From assembly GCA_030248135.1 (NCBI GenBank), contig JASANC010001847.1:1-64000 (forward strand): a DNA stretch of 64,000 nucleotides, in the 5' to 3' direction. Source of the stretch: Theristus sp. LFF4_11 (lineage: Eukaryota; Nematoda; Chromadorea; Monhysterida; Xyalidae). Position numbers and translations under genes: made by a program. The notes beneath the pieces were generated by a model. It saw nothing but the letters and a program-made list of their open reading frames with translations. It searched no databases and was not told the DNA's origin. Positions 44,661 through 61,800 of this stretch are shown in pieces. The stretch's first letter is position 1, and the number at the start of each line of letters is the position of its first letter.

Positions 44661-46301
44661 ACTGTCCGGAGCTGGCTGTACGTTCGGATGTTTCAAACGT
44701 TTGACGGTGGCGCTGCGAATGCAAATTGGCAGTGGGAAAGTCCGGATGGTTGGGATTTGGATCTTACTTTACTAAAATTGGTGTAATAGATGATTTTATT
44801 ACCAATATCTTTTTTTCAGAACTCAAAAAGAAAGAGTCACATTGGTTAATGGTTACTGTTTGCGCAGGTGACAACATTTCAATGTCCGAATCATACTTGA
44901 CGGAAACACGACAAGGAAACGATGCAGCCCACGTAGGAGCAACTCACGGTCTGTATAACTCGCGTGGCACCTACGTGACAAAGTGGGGCGATCATGACGA
45001 TGGTCAATCCACATCAAACACCTACGTTTTCAGCCTCTGCCAGAAACGTACGTAGATACAGAATTGTAGATTGTAGATAGCACACTGAAAGTCTAATTAT
45101 AGTGCTACACTATGAAACATAAAATCAAATAACCCGCGGTGTTTGTTTAAACATAAATTTCGAACATTCTCCGTTTGTAATGTTGGGCTTCTTAAAGAGG
45201 GCTTGCTGTTTTGCTTCATTTTTGCTGCGGTACTGTTGGAGATGTCTTTAAAGTGCGATAAAAACCAAATAGGCTTGAAAAACTGACTTTTCAGTTAAAA
45301 AAATGTTTAAAAAAACATGCAGAAGCGTTATTTTTAACCATGTTTTTAACGTTACTTTCAAGGAGACGTCGGAGATTTTTTTACTGGAAACGACTAAATC
45401 TTTACAAGACCTCATCCCGCCAGACGAGACGGGACACGAGACAGAAGGTTGTGAGACGACATGAGACAACGCTAATGCAATTTTGTGTTTAAAATTTTAA
45501 TTTTCATGAGGTTCAAATGTTAAATAAAATGTTATTGTTTAATCGTTGCTCTTGTCACCACAGTCCGGAGTCCACCAGCACCATCGGCTTCACAGCGCAA
45601 CACAGTTGTTTTTCTTTTAACGATCTGGAACCTACGTGGAACACTAATCTTGCTGCTGCTGTTTTTTGTGCAGTCGTTTTCCAACATTATTGTCGTTGCA
45701 GGCTCGACATATCAACCAAAATTCGCATGCAAACAAGATCTGTCAGCCACGAACGGCACCCTGCAGATCCAGACGTTTGCACACGAACCGTACTGTGCCA
45801 TGGCGTGTGCACAACGCATTGCGTGCCTCTCGTACAGGTTGGCCGCGGCATTAAAATTGTTTAGACTGTTGGTTTAGACCTGCCACACTGCAGATAATTA
45901 CACAGCCACCACACTGTCCGAAGATTTATAAGGCACAAAACATGACAAAAATTTTGCCAGTTTCACGGCGGTTTCGTCTGCGTCCAAAAACGCGGCAATC
46001 TGGAGGGGCGTAAAAATTATCGCCAGTTAACGTTAAAAAACATTAGAAAAGCACTGGATTTGTAACTTTGCGCCCAGATTTGCACGTGGTCGGTTGAGAG
46101 TACTTCCATACTTTCATTATGTTGGGGTTTTCTCTGGGAAATCATGTTCGACAGACTTATCGTTTTTTGATCGATATAAAGGCCTCAATTCCTCATAGCT
46201 ACACACCCACTGGAGATTGTCGCTTGCATTGGTTGAGCTCAGATGAAGATTGGCTGCCTCGTACAGACGATCAGGGAGCAATACACTGCGATATCATTTG
46301 A
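44661..46301 (+). CDS. PAN/apple-domain protein, 3' exons (5' end not found)
   Basis: Four exons join in phase: 44661-44748, 44868-45047 (or from 44820), 45702-45837 and 46199-46301. The last two encode a PAN/apple-like cysteine pattern: FACKQDLSATNG...EPYCAMACAQRIACLSY, then TPTGDCRLHW, ending at TGA. PAN domains are extracellular protein- or carbohydrate-binding modules. The upstream exons (WLYVRMFQTFDGG, then SESYLTETRQGNDAAHVG and NTYVFSLCQK) are not recognised. No start codon or signal peptide was found, so the model is incomplete. A hydrophobic open segment at 45550-45700 is skipped here because splicing directly to 45702 gives a better domain. Confidence 0.5.
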
Positions 46302-47220
46302 GAAAAAAAGATACTTTGAACATTTGAAAAAACTCGCCTGATTGAGTTTGTCCTAGAGAATAATGCTTTTTGGGTCATTATAAGTTACGTGGCGAGTCCT
46401 ACGATTCTTTATTCTGGCCACTGTATTCAGTCCTACATTTCAAGCCACTGTATGTGCGTATTGCTTTTTTCATCTTTTTTTGTGTTGTGAACACTCGGGT
46501 GGTCACCAACGTTCATCATTTGATTTTTGTTACAGCTAAATCAACCCTCTGAGTTTTACAACATTTGTCGATTTTTCATATTTACTAGGTTTGCTATTGT
46601 GAGTGACAGGGGCAACATACTGTGACAAAAATTTGGTCAGAAAAAGCTCCAAATGTTTTCTAACAGTGGTCCAATTTTGAACTCAAAACACCTCAGCACA
46701 AGCCAGTGAGAGCATTTTAGAAGTGGAACCTTTTTTTTGGCTCACCCTGTAGTTTGTGAATTTGTGACCCACGGCATTCAATCAACTGGCATTGATGGTC
46801 TCTATAAACCAAAAGAAACTTGAGATTGATTTGAACCTCAAATTGATTTGAATTTCATTTGCTGTCATGCACCAATGCAAAAGTATCGATTTCACTTTTA
46901 TGCTTTAAACGGTTGAATAAAAAATTTTTTTTGACCCACCAAGTCACCTAAACGTTCAAATCAGAAGAAGTGGCAATTGAATCAGAATGTGAATGATCAT
47001 CCGAAAGCGTATTGCAGATGCTAAGTGCGTTCGCAGTTGAACGTTTTGGTCGTACGTAGCAGTCACAGTCAACCCACACCATCTGTCACATCATCATTTG
47101 AACAACAGCCGTTTCTCATCGTTTCCCCATATAGTCCTTGAAGAATAAAACACGATCAGTTGACATCATATTTTAAAAAATTAAAATTATGAACAACTTA
47201 AAAAACCAGTATCAAAAACG
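46302..47220. other. Intergenic gap between converging genes
   Basis: Lies between the PAN gene (+) and the aquaporin 3' end (-). AT-rich; no exon or repeat supported. Confidence 0.45.
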
Positions 47221-50031
<2,811 letters not shown>

Positions 50032-52379
50032 TATTTTCTTGATTTCTGGCCCAATTTTCTAATTACGGTGCTTGCTGCAGAAAAGTCACTGATATGGCTT
50101 TAAAAAATCATCTATGTTGAGTTACAACAGTCGCAGTAAACCGAACCAGCACAACAAGGATTAATACAATGAATGAAAAGCGTCTCTAAGCTGCACGTCA
50201 AACATAAGTTCAACAAAGGCTATGCAAGTTGCAAGCAGACAATGCAGCATTACGGTATGATTATTCAAGTAAACAGTCACAATGAGACAGCTTTTGAAAA
50301 ATCAAAACTGCGCAGCGTTCCGATTATAACGGGCGACATGAAATAAATATTTGCACTGTGCGGTTCGGTTACAACCCGGCGTGCTCTGCAAAAGTGAGAC
50401 AAAAAGAGAAACCGAGAAAAGTAACGACAAAAATGTCTTGCTTTTCAGTGTAGTGACATTGCAACTTTTATTGGCGAAAATTGTTCTGCAAAAACAGATC
50501 TGATAATGTATGTACATCTGTGTACTTTCGTGCGGATGATTGAAATTTCACAATTGACAGCCAAAAAACAACTCCGTAACCTTTCCAGACGTGAACAGAC
50601 AAAATAATTTGTACGGAAGGAGGCCTGAAAGAAGAATGCGTTCATATATTCAGCACCGTGTGCATGGGAAGTGGCAGCGTTCGCAAAGTTGAACGATGTA
50701 AAGGCGCAACGCCATAAGTCTGCCAAATCTCAGTCGTGTCTCCGCGAGTTCTGTCCATGTCACCAAGCTTTTTGTTCTGTCTATGATGGTGTACTACAAA
50801 GCTTGCGCATCACTCTCAACACAAAACAAATTGATGTTCAAATTAAAGATTCAAATTCAGCCGATTCAGTTGGGTCGTTTTGGCACACGATCATGGAAGA
50901 AAAACCAAAGATATTGTAAAAGTTGCACATGGACGAAATTGCCACGACAGTGACATTGATGGTGACTGCGTTCATTCTGCGTGCAACCGACTGACCTTAA
51001 AAATAATTTTTTGGTTGTAAAACTGTCATTAATCGACAGGTGTGCAGTGGAACAACATACAAAAGAGCGTAATTGTTGTTATGATCACTGACCGGAATAC
51101 GCGGCAGATTATTATTCGCAAAGCTCTAATCGGAATTTTGTCTAAACACACTGACGGTTCTGCTCCGCCTTACCGGATTATTGCTGTTTATCAGCTGAGG
51201 AGTTGACGGTAAAGCAAGTTTAACGGTTATACTTTCAGAGTAACTTCAAATCATAACTTTTATGTATGTGCGTCAAACCAACAAAGTTTGCAAATCACAG
51301 TGTTAATCAAAGTAAATAATCAGTTTACTTTCAGTGTACGTGAAAAATTTCACTCAATTTGTGGCACACGTATTTTTTTCCTACAAGGGGGTCACTTTCG
51401 CGCAAAAACCAAAACCGCAGAGAAAAAGCATCCAAGATCTCAATAGCCTCCCACGACACTTGAAAACTGAAAAACATTGAACATTGAAAAAGTACCTAGG
51501 AACGGATGAGACAGGAGCTTATTTTGACTGCGAAACAAAGATTGAAAACAACAATAGAGCTACACCTACTTGCTGAATCTTTTTTCAAACAAAGTTTAAT
51601 TTTTAACAACCAGTGAAAATTCAGAGCCTTGGTTCAAAATAACACACGCCGTAGTTGGAAGACCACAGCTAATTCTGTTTTTGAAGATGCATTCTAATAC
51701 TTCAAATTATATTTATTTGGTTTCGCACACAGCGGGGAAGCTTCACAATGATGTTTTTCACAACATAATAAACAACCGATGTAATTTTTTATATTTGTTT
51801 TTTAAAGTTTTTGGCGACGTCAATAATCCATGTAAAAATCCGTCTAAAAATATGTCAGTTTATATTTCAGCCAAAAAAATTGTAGTTGTCTTATCTTTTT
51901 GAATTGGGCCGTCCATTTGAATGTTTTTTACCAGTCTTTTATCAGCAAAGTTATCATATGTTTGGACAACAAACCATGGTGCTTACAGCATTTCAATTGG
52001 GATGCAGATGTAACAAATGAATAATTCGTTAAACATGTAGTATCTCGTGCATCAAAACCTTCCAAACAACAAACTGCACAAAACTTTAGTAGTTTCGACA
52101 ATGAGACGTTCGACAACTCTCCTGGTCAGTCACATATCCAGATTCCAGAACCGATCAGAAATTCTCTCAGTTGCCACACAGCTTCAAGCGAAAAATAAAA
52201 ATCTCCAAATGGTGTCCAGAGTGTCCTGTCCGGCGTGGTGTGCCGGAACTACAAGTAGCTCATCATCGCCAAGTAGCAAAAGCACTTTCGTTTTTATGTA
52301 TTTCCAGGACAGGACACCGCGGCAGACAGTACGCAGGACACCAGATGGGACGTTTTCAGTTGGGGCGTGTTGCACCGAC
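50032..52379. other. Aquaporin upstream / alternative intron
   Basis: About 2.3 kb of AT-rich sequence between the two candidate first exons. If the distal exon is used, this is intron. No other gene or repeat supported. Confidence 0.4.
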
Positions 52380-52542
52380 CTATGAATACGAACAGAGCGT
52401 CGCCGACCAATTCCACGGCGTAATGCCTGACGTGGCGTCTCAGGTGGGCTGGCCACTGCCTGCGCGAGCCAGGCAACGGCTCGTACTCGTCTTTTCCGTC
52501 GGCGGGCGTCAACTGCTGCAGCGAGGTTGTCCCACTGCCCAT
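52380..52542 (-). CDS. Alternative (distal) first exon of aquaporin
   Basis: Encodes a different N-terminal tail (MGSGTTSLQQLTPADGKDEY...) followed by HYAVELVGDALFVFI, almost identical to RCAVELVGDVLFVFI in the proximal first exon. It ends with a GT donor in the same phase, so it could splice to the exon at 49113-49248 and give a 274-aa isoform. Alternatively it is the surviving first exon of a duplicated aquaporin gene; no other duplicate exons are seen between 50.1 and 52.3 kb. Confidence 0.7.
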
Positions 52543-53666
52543 GGTCGCTTGCTCGCTCTGCAAATGCTGTACATTGTGATTGTTGTTGTTTTTTGTTAAT
52601 TTCAACCGAATTTTGTTAGCTGCTAATGCTGCTTACTCATTGTAAAAATACTCATACGTAAAATTTGGAGACGACACGATAAGGTAAGGGATGGGTACAA
52701 AAAAACCGGTGATATTAGCTTGGTTTGTCGTTTGGTTGCTGAAATGACAAAAAAATGATAAGCGGCAGCCGGGAGCGTTGCTGCTTGGAAATGAGACACA
52801 AGCAAAGAGAAACAGAAACCAAAAATCAAACACAGCTCTGCAAATACAAAGAATTTTCAAAAAAAACAGTTTGTTGGATACTGAATGAACATGACATTTC
52901 CGCATAATTTGAAATTTTGAATGTTGAAACCTGCAGGGTTGCCTTTATTATAATAACAGATGCAGTACTAAAATCCCATTTGTCAACTGTCAAAGTGAGC
53001 AAAAGATCGTTGTTTGCGTGATTTAGTCTTTTGAATGGCAAAAGTCTTTTGAATAGGTTTTGGTTTTGGATTTGAAATACCATTCGTTTCCATTGCGGGT
53101 TATGTGTTTAATATGACAAGTTGCTTTTTATTCCATCTTTGTTTTTTTAACTCTGTAGCAGCTGTTGCTTAAGCAAATTTTTCATTCTACATGACCGCCA
53201 CCGCATGGCCTTGACCTTATCACACCGTATGACTTCAAACGGTTCAATAAGATTTAGTGGCGAGAACGTTTTTCGATTATTTCGATTATTCAAAGTACAT
53301 ATCAATTAGCAAAGAGTGCAATTTATAGTTTTTTTTTTATTTTAAGCGGCAAAATTATCAATGTGATAAACAAGTACAAAGCTATGCAAAATTAATTGAA
53401 AATCAATCGACTTTCACAAAAAAGTGAATCCCAATCGTTAAAGCACACTTGTTTCACAATATACCATGGCTTAAAGACATACTTTTCACAGTTCGACACC
53501 ATTATGGTTGAAATGTGGTCATCAGAGGCACAGAAATCTGCTATTCAAAAAAAAAGAATTTCTTGACTTGGAATAAGCAACGCAAAAAACAGAACCGTCA
53601 TAAAAATTCTCTCCAAACCAAAATTTCTGACCATATTGCTGAGCTTGGAGCGACTTGCCCGGCCGG
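52543..53666. other. Intergenic stretch
   Basis: Between the aquaporin distal exon and the stop of the first two-VWA gene. AT-rich; nothing recognised. Confidence 0.45.
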
Positions 53667-56600
53667 CTATTTTCTACAATTCGAATTGTACTGCGAAAAC
53701 AGTCGTTTCTTGAGCGTGTTGAATTCGTCGTCGTTCACAAAGACGTTGCGTCTGTCGCCGGTGATGTCGACCAGCTGCGACACGTTCACTTTCATCACAC
53801 CTTGACCCGCATAGACATTCTGCGTGGCAAAATTTTTTAAACTGCAATGAATGGTGTCAATCATCACGGATGTTTGACTGGCATTCGAAAAACAAAACAA
53901 ACCTTTCAATCAATAAGCCGATCAGCCTGTTAGGCTGCATGGACGAAAAAGCTCCGCCAGTAAGTTACAATAAATATCCGGCATTTCCAAAATCAAATGC
54001 CACGAGAGTGTTTCTGTTGGATTCCCAGAAGTAAAAACCGCCGCGTCAGAGTGAGAAGAATTGCAGCACGCACATTGTACTCGTAGTCGGTGCCCGCCGC
54101 CAGCACCTCCATTTTCTTCAGTTTGCGCAGCGCGGTCGCTGCCGCCAGTGGGTCCTGTTGACTGTAGCCGTCCGAGAAGACGAGCACCACGCGGCCGGCC
54201 GCCTCCGACAGCGCACGGAAACCGAAGCGATGCCGGTTGGACTCGTCGAAGTCGTGCATGCTGACCACCAGGGCACCCGCTGCACAGTCAAAGCGCACTA
54301 TTTGAGATTCTCTCTCCGACGAAAATAACAACGCCACTAAACGCGCTGCTAACATTGAGTTGAAGCATATGAAGAAGTTATAGTGAAAAGTTTGAAAAAG
54401 TTAAGGTTGAGTTTTGTAGCAATATTACTTTGTTGAAAATTTTTAAATTTTTCTTTCAGAAAATAAAAAAACTCCACCGACCAGTATCCGTCCAGCCACC
54501 GAACCACTGAGCATCCTGGATGTCTTTGATGATGGCATCTTTGGTGAAGTGAGAGTTGAACCGGAACTCTGGCTGCAACGCAACAACTTATTCAGCAACA
54601 GTTGCTTCTTTAACTGCTCACAGTTTTGTTTCAAGGTTTGCAGGTTTTAATGTGATTTCTTTTATATAAAAAAAGAGTACTGCAGAGATCTGGCTTGTGT
54701 GTCCACTTCAATTTCTTTGAGTACACGTGTCATAAAACAGGCGCGTTTTAACAGAAAGGTGCCACCAACCACTACATTTCCAATGGATGAATATTTGAGC
54801 ATTGCGACGCGCGTTGTGTCTTCACTGACGTCCAACGATCGCACCAAATCAACGGCCATCTCCTTGAACTTGATGTGCTCATCAATGACACTGCCAGAGA
54901 AATCGACCACCAGTTGCAGATCCAGCTCACAACCTGCACAGACAAATGCGCGTTTGGTTTTGAAAGAGCCATTTACTGTCCGCATCCGCAAAATTGAAAA
55001 ATTCTCCACCTGTTGGCTGCTTTTTCGTTGTCGTCGTTGTGGTCGTGGTCGTGGTTGTCGTCGTCGTCGTCGTTGTTCTCCTTGTTGTCGTTGCTAAAAA
55101 CGAGTAAAGTTCCTTGCGAAAGATTCGTCTTTTTGAACACACGTCCGTCTTGAACAAAACGCACAACGCACTAACTCTCCATTACAAACTCTTTTTGACA
55201 ACCGAAAACTGCAGTGAAACAGCGTCGATTCCAATATATACGATACAATCTTAGGTGCCCGTAGTCTTTTGGCATTCGGTAGCGACCTGCAACATTTTCG
55301 GTGAATGTCTATTTTAAAGAAGCAAACCCACGAGGCGTTTGTCGTGGCGTTGTTGTTGTTGTTGTTGTTCTCCTCCTGGTTGTGGTCACCGGCTCGTCAC
55401 GTTCGCAGTTCAGTCTCCTCTCCAGAATGTCCTTCACCTTGCCAAGCGCATCCGGCTCTTCTATTACTCTGCGTTCAATGTTGCCACACCAGCGGAACAT
55501 GTTCGCACGGCCACGATTCTCTTTAGGGCTGTGCAGCAATGGGCAACACATAACATTCAGTTTCCGTAATCTTGAATAACTGCTTTAAGAAATATCTATA
55601 TTGAAATGTTTTTCCAACGACGACAAAAATAAAAATGCAAGATTTCAGCAATTTGCTCCACCTATCAGTGGTAACATGCATATTTCAGTTGTTTGCCAAG
55701 GTCACCACGTCTGGAACTCTTCTCAGTTTCTCAGTGAACGTACGTATGTACGTATACCGTAAAGTCTTGCATATAAGGTCTCCTTATATAAATTTGAAAA
55801 TCAAAAATTTCCGAAAAAAGTGGAATTTCGTGTGACAACCTTATAAATGGGAGGAGGCCTTATAAAGCGAACATTAGGAATTCCTGGCCTTATAAACGGG
55901 GTAGGATTTTGACCAAGTCAAAATTTTAAATTTTTTAGTTTCCCGCCGTGTGACACTCCGCCCACTTTTGGGTGGGGGTCTTATAAGTGGGAGGAACCTT
56001 ATATTCAACCTGTGTGCCGATATTCAATCGAAATGTGTTCCAAAAACTTGCATGGCTCACTCGTGTATGTCTGCCAGGAGCACGCAGTATAGTATCAAGT
56101 TTCGAGTGTTGAAGAACTTCGCAGCGTATTCATCGGACAGCCGGTCCTGGTCTGCATCGCCATTCACTTTTCCATCCGACACAAAGAAAACGAGCGTCTG
56201 ATCTGGTTCTCCTGTAACAACAGGCATAAGGACACTCTGTTGAACTGGAACAAAACTTCAAAGCTTGATGAATCCAGCTTCTGTGGATGTTCTGATGTTA
56301 TGTACAAAAATACAAAAATTTTCATTTGCAAAAAAACATTTTTTGCTACAAAAATAATATGCAAGCAAAAAAACGCTGATGAGCTTCAATGACAAGAAAT
56401 ACCAGTTTTTAGTCGGTTGCAGTTTTGTACCTTTTTCATGTTCCGGTCTTGCCTCATACAATTCGTAGGCTTTCTGCCACGCCCAGCCCATTGGAGTGTT
56501 CCCCTTGAACAGACGCTGTCGATTGACGAAACCAGTCCATTTGCGATTGGTCTGCAGGTACGGCAAATGATCGGCTGACTCAATGATTTGAAGACATATG

Positions 56601-57234
56601 TCATTTTTGGGACCCGCCTGCCAGTACAAATCAATGCGGTTTATTTTTGTTTTATTTAAATCAACCAAATTAAATCAAAACAAATTATAATACTCAACAA
56701 ATTGCAGAGTTTCTATTGGTAGCTAACAAACTTGCAGCACATTTACATATCGTACATTCGTGAAATATTAGTTTTGTTGAGCAACCAGTGGTACATGTAT
56801 AGCTGAACAATTTGCTGAGTAATTTGTTGAGTTGAATAAGCGTCACTGTGTATCAGACGACAGCACGTCACACGTTTTAAAATTGCAGTCAACCGTTTCA
56901 CATCATTTCGCAATCGTTTCAAAAGAACCACGATCGTTCTACTCACAGTCAGCTGTCCAAAGTTGACGTTGCTGAAACGATTGCCGAGTTTCTTCGGTCC
57001 GAGGTCGCCCCACTTGCGCACTTTTCCGGCAGCGCCCCAGTTGAAGAGTGCGGCGCGGTGCGTGTGCGCCTCGACGTCGACTGCGGCGGCCATGCTCCGT
57101 CCGATCTCTGCGGCGCCCTCGGCCGACTGCGAGTCGCTCGTGTCGAGCACGATCAGCACGTCCGCGTCACAACCGGACTGCGCCGCACTCGGCAGCACGC
57201 ACGCGCACCACACAACGCACAGCACCAGCAGCAT
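53667..57234 (-). CDS. Secreted two-VWA-domain protein with Thr linker, paralogue 1
   Basis: Nine exons give 491 aa: 56947-57234, 56431-56578, 56061-56211, 55332-55528, 55010-55093, 54776-54933 (may extend to 54770), 54482-54572, 54074-54279, 53667-53819. A signal peptide (LLVLCVVWCACVLPSAAQ) is followed by VWA1, with MIDAS DTSDS at residues 31-35, GNTPMG as the second loop and FFVSDGK as the third. A Thr-rich, probably O-glycosylated linker (about residues 245-285) leads to VWA2 (DFSGS at 300-304, GGWTDTG, VLVFSDGYSQQDP), ending with YNSNCRK. Both metal sites look competent. VWA domains mediate extracellular adhesion; the ligand is unknown. The exon 2 acceptor could also be at 56617, adding 13 codons. 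A MITE occupies intron 3. Confidence 0.85.
55755..56005. mobile_element. TACCGTA-family MITE in a VWA gene intron
   Basis: Left end TACCGTAAAGTCTTGCATAT, right part GTGGGAGGAACCTTATAT. Same family as 38638-39682. The right terminus is truncated or diverged after ATAT. Confidence 0.65.
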
Positions 57235-58871
57235 TCTCTCGACACGTGACGCCTGCACACGCACTCACAACGCAGCACTACACACTTTGGCTACCACACC
57301 GTACTGTACAATGCTTGATAAACTCGCATCAGTAGCCAAAATTGGTAGCGTTCAGTGGCGTTCGCAAGATTTAGTTCGAGTTCGGTCAGCTGAATAGAAC
57401 GTTTCGGTCAGGATGCCGGTTTAGCCAGCCAACCGAACCAATATAAGTTGCGAAAAGTGAAAAAAAATCAGATCTACCATGTATTGCTCAATTTACTTTT
57501 TCAAAAAACACCAATGTCAAAAAGACATGCATATGAAAATAGGATGTGACACAAAATCCCGCTCGTCTGCAAACGAGAAACACACGACGAATAAAACGTG
57601 ACTACAATTGTTTTTCAAAACAAACATATTGAAATTGAAAGTGTTAAAAATGCACCGTCAAAACACATCAAGAACAGTTTACTATGATCTCGCGGTTTTG
57701 TTTTTCATCGTGCTCTCTGTGCACTTCTGTGAACTGTTGCACGCATCCTAGAACACCTACACGCACATGTTGCACTGTGCGCATTTACTTCTTATCTCAA
57801 TCTTGATCTTGAAATCCGTTGATATGAACACAAATTCACACAGACAGTTTTTTAACGAAAAATAATAACAAAACTGCACGCGACAGGAATACACACAAAG
57901 ACGAACACAAATTTTTTGAACGAAATCCAATCCACAACGAAAACACAACGTTTCCAGAATAAGTGTGGTCACAAATTTTCTTAGATAAGTGAATGATGAA
58001 CGTTCGAAAAAACAAATGACGAAATGTTATAATGAGAAAACATAATGAGTTTAACAAAACAAGGGTGGCTTTCTAAAAAAAGTGACATGACATGATCATC
58101 AGTTGATGCACGTACATGTGTGTAAAGAATTTTAATCGTTTTCTAAGGTGTTTGAATGGACGGTAATAAACAGCAAACTGATGTTGTGAAAAGCTCGGAA
58201 AACTATGATACATACCCAAATGAGCACGATGCAACCAGCGAACAAAAAACCTGGAGTTCGTTATGTTTTGGCTATTACAGGAAACCCAATGAGCAAGCAA
58301 TCAAGAATTTCAGTAAATGTCAACGCGGTTAAAGCGCAGGTCTGTGCGGTCGGATGCTGCAGTTGATTTATGCTGCTGCACCCGCGGCGTGGAAAGGTCA
58401 CTAAATTATAATTTAAAAAAGTTCAAAAGAATTTGCATGATATTGTAACGACACTGCAGTTGTCTGGGCCGGACAGAGCAGCAATTAGTTTCGCAGACAA
58501 ACGTGCCCGTTCGCAACGAAACGTTCTAGAACGCTGCATGCTTGTGATTATGTTGCTCAATAACTCTTTGCGTACCGTTTTCTCAATCGGGCCGTCGAAA
58601 TAGTTTTTTGCTCGTTTCAGTTGTTTTTTGAAGCATGATATATTACGGCCTGTTTTCAATATAAATTTTAATTCAAATTCAATTTGTCAAATAAAACTAA
58701 AGACGTGCCGGCAGCAAACTGTTTTTATATCGTTGAGCAAAAAACGTAATTAATGAAAGTCAAGCTGGACAGTTTTGAAGCATAAAAACTTTTTTTTTAC
58801 ATAGACAACGAAAATACAAAACCAAATATGTTTGCATCAACAACACACATTTTATTCTCTACTTCAAAAGT
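57235..58871. other. Intergenic stretch between VWA paralogues
   Basis: Promoter side of paralogue 1 and 3' flank of paralogue 2. A TTTATT near 58850 is a candidate minus-strand AATAAA for paralogue 2. No other gene supported. Confidence 0.45.
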
Positions 58872-61800
58872 TCAAACGTTTCTACAGTTGCTGTTGTAAC
58901 GCTGCTTGATTAGTGAGATCAGTTTTCTGTATGCGTCGTTCATAAACACCCTCCGTTTGTCGCCAGCCAGCTCGAGCAGTTGCGTTTGATTGGCGTGCAT
59001 CATGCCGCTTTCACCAGCGTAATTCTGCGAATGGAGCATTTGAGAGTTCAGTGAGAAGGCGTTGTTATTAAATTTGCAACTAATGTTGCTGCCATTGCCG
59101 TACTTTTGCGTTCACGTGTTCATAAGGCTTTCATGTACTTCACAGCAACTTTAGCCAGCAACGGTTCTTGGTGCGAAATGATCTCTTTTGTTCGCCATAT
59201 TCAAATGGCCAATAGAGGGCTTGAAGCAAGGTCTGAATGGATCATGCACGTATTGCGCCTGACGGCACTGCCACTGAAGCAAGCATGCAGACACTAAGCG
59301 CACTTTATACTCGTAGTCAGTTCCGACAGCGTACACTTCGAGTTTAGGCATGGCGCGAAATTGACGTGACATTGGCATTGGGTCTGTCTGACTGTAGCCG
59401 TCTGTGAACACAACAGCGACCCTGCCCAGCACTTGCGACAGCTCGCGGCTGCCGTAGCGACGTTTCATTGCTGGGTCGAACTCCTTCATGCCCATTTTGA
59501 TGGCGCTCTCTGCAGAAAGACCAACTTATGGTTTATAAAACTTCATAAAAACAGGATTCATGACCAGATACCAAGTGTTTCTGTGGTAATAATTATGTGC
59601 AAAATGGAAACAAGCTGACTTCTGCACTGAGGACGCCAACCCATCACCAAATTATTCAACAAACTCGTGCGTGACGCAACTGTTGTTGAGCTCAATCAAG
59701 TCATAAAAACTGATAATTTTGTCGAGCAACCGGTTGCAACAAATTTGTTGAGTAAGCGTTCTCAGTGTTGAATGGAAAATGTTGTGAATAATGGTCAAAT
59801 TAAGACTCTCATGAACACCCAGACCTGTGTCAGTGGTACCGCCATAGTATGGCTCCGTTTGCAGGTGATAGACAATTCTTCGTTTTTCATAGTATTTTTT
59901 AAAGTGGAACATTGGCTGAAATGCAACAGACTTCACATTAGTGTCTAAGAAGCATCTGGTGTGCTGCGTGGTGAATCGGTTGTAAACTCTTGAACAGGCA
60001 AAGAACCGGTTCTCACCCACGCATTTCCAGGAGACGAGTATCGAATGGCAGCGACCCTGGTCGCATGCGCTCCAATGTGTAACTCGTTCACCAATTCAAC
60101 GGCCATTTTCTTAAAGTTGTCAATCGTTGTGATCACACTGCCCGAAAAGTCAATGATCAATAGCAGATCCAACTCACAGCCTGGAAGCAAAAAACAAATG
60201 ATTTCAGAACGATTGTGGTACAGCAGTACGAGTTGGTCAGCAAAGCTTGAAAAGGCAACCTGTTGAGGGATCGGTTGTGGTAGTGGTGGTAGTGGTAGTG
60301 GTAGTGGTAGTAGTGGTGGTGGTAGTAGTACTAGTGGTTGTTCTTGTGGCTGGTCTCCGTGTGCTCGTCGTTGTCCTTGCTGTCGTTGTTGTCGTTGTCG
60401 TTGTTGTCGTTGTTGTCGTTGGTGGTGGTTCGTCGAACTGACAGAGAATCAGACGTTGCATGACAGCACCAATCTTGCGTGTCATGTCCCCTGGTGGCGT
60501 CAGCACCAGATCGTTTTTGTGATGCGCAATTTTGGACAGCGTTCGAAAGCCTTTTCCTCTGTGTGGTAAGAAGGGCATGCTCAATGACACGGATACGATT
60601 ATGAATCAAATTAAAATTGACGAATACGCAATCTTGATGAGTGATCAGCGCACATATGCTTTCTTAAATAAGAGATGTTTGAAGTTTTTTTAGCATTTGC
60701 ATTTTTATTGAACTTCAACCCCGTTGCCAATTGACGTAAAAAAACTGGAAAGCTACACGACGATCGGATGATCTCAAAATTGCATCCAAACCCACTATCG
60801 CAAGAAATTTTGCAACGGAGTTTTCATGCACTTTTTTGGCTAAAAAGTTGGAATATTCATTGGAAAAGCCGCACAGCTATAGCAAAAAATCCGAGGCGCC
60901 GCAAATTTGAATTGCCTCGAAGTCTACGAAACGTGTTTCTATCTCTGCGTGGAAACGCATTCTTGAAACCTAAGAAAGCATAATAGAATAAAGAACCAAA
61001 GGCCCATTCAAACGACAAGCCATTGAACACGCGCACTCAACTGACTCTCTATCAATCGTGGCGTCACTGATCGAAGCACAGACGACTGTGACCTTTGGGT
61101 CATTGTGAAACTTCTCCGTGTACTCCGTGAGCAAGTCTTCTTCGCCACGGGGTCCATTCACCAGGCCATCACTGAGAACCAACACAAAGACACGATCTGT
61201 ACTGCCTCGACGTCGTTTGGGACCTCCTGCAATTAAAAAATAGCTTCACTAATGGAACTGATTGGTTGTATCTGATGGATGATTCATTGTAGACCAATGG
61301 AAGGACGCCCATCAAAATAATTATTTTAGAAAAGTTGTAGATTTGCTGCAATTTCAATCAAAAAATCATCAAACGGGTATGGTTTCACCACTTTTATAAA
61401 AAAACTAAAAACTGTAAATGAAGTTCAGAAGTTCAGAAGTTCAAAATATGAAATTAGGAGTTCTGAAGTTCTGAAGTTCTGAAGTTCCGAGTTTTTGAAC
61501 TTTTTCCGAGATCGCACAATTTTGATTAAACCTGCATGTTGAATCATATTAAAAATGCGAAGTTTATGATTTTGCTATTTTTTAGCCGTTTCGTTTTACC
61601 CTAACCTAAGCCAAGCTTTAAGCCAGCATCGCAGTTCAACAGTTCTGGCTAAAAATCAGTGAAGTTTAACTTGCGAAAGTTCTGGCTAAAATTTCAACCG
61701 AAATGCTCAAACGGTTAGTAAGCTACGGCACTTCAAAGTCGGAATCAACTTATGGATCACCCTGTGAAGTTTGAGACCACTAATAAAAAGAATGAGACAG

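Noticed and set aside
45550..45700. Hydrophobic segment as a membrane helix of the PAN protein
   Set aside because: It is open and in phase, but splicing past it to 45702 is also in phase and gives a cleaner domain junction; I treated it as intron.
60247..60441. Poly-valine plus-strand frame
   Set aside because: Antisense of the threonine-rich linker exon of VWA paralogue 2.
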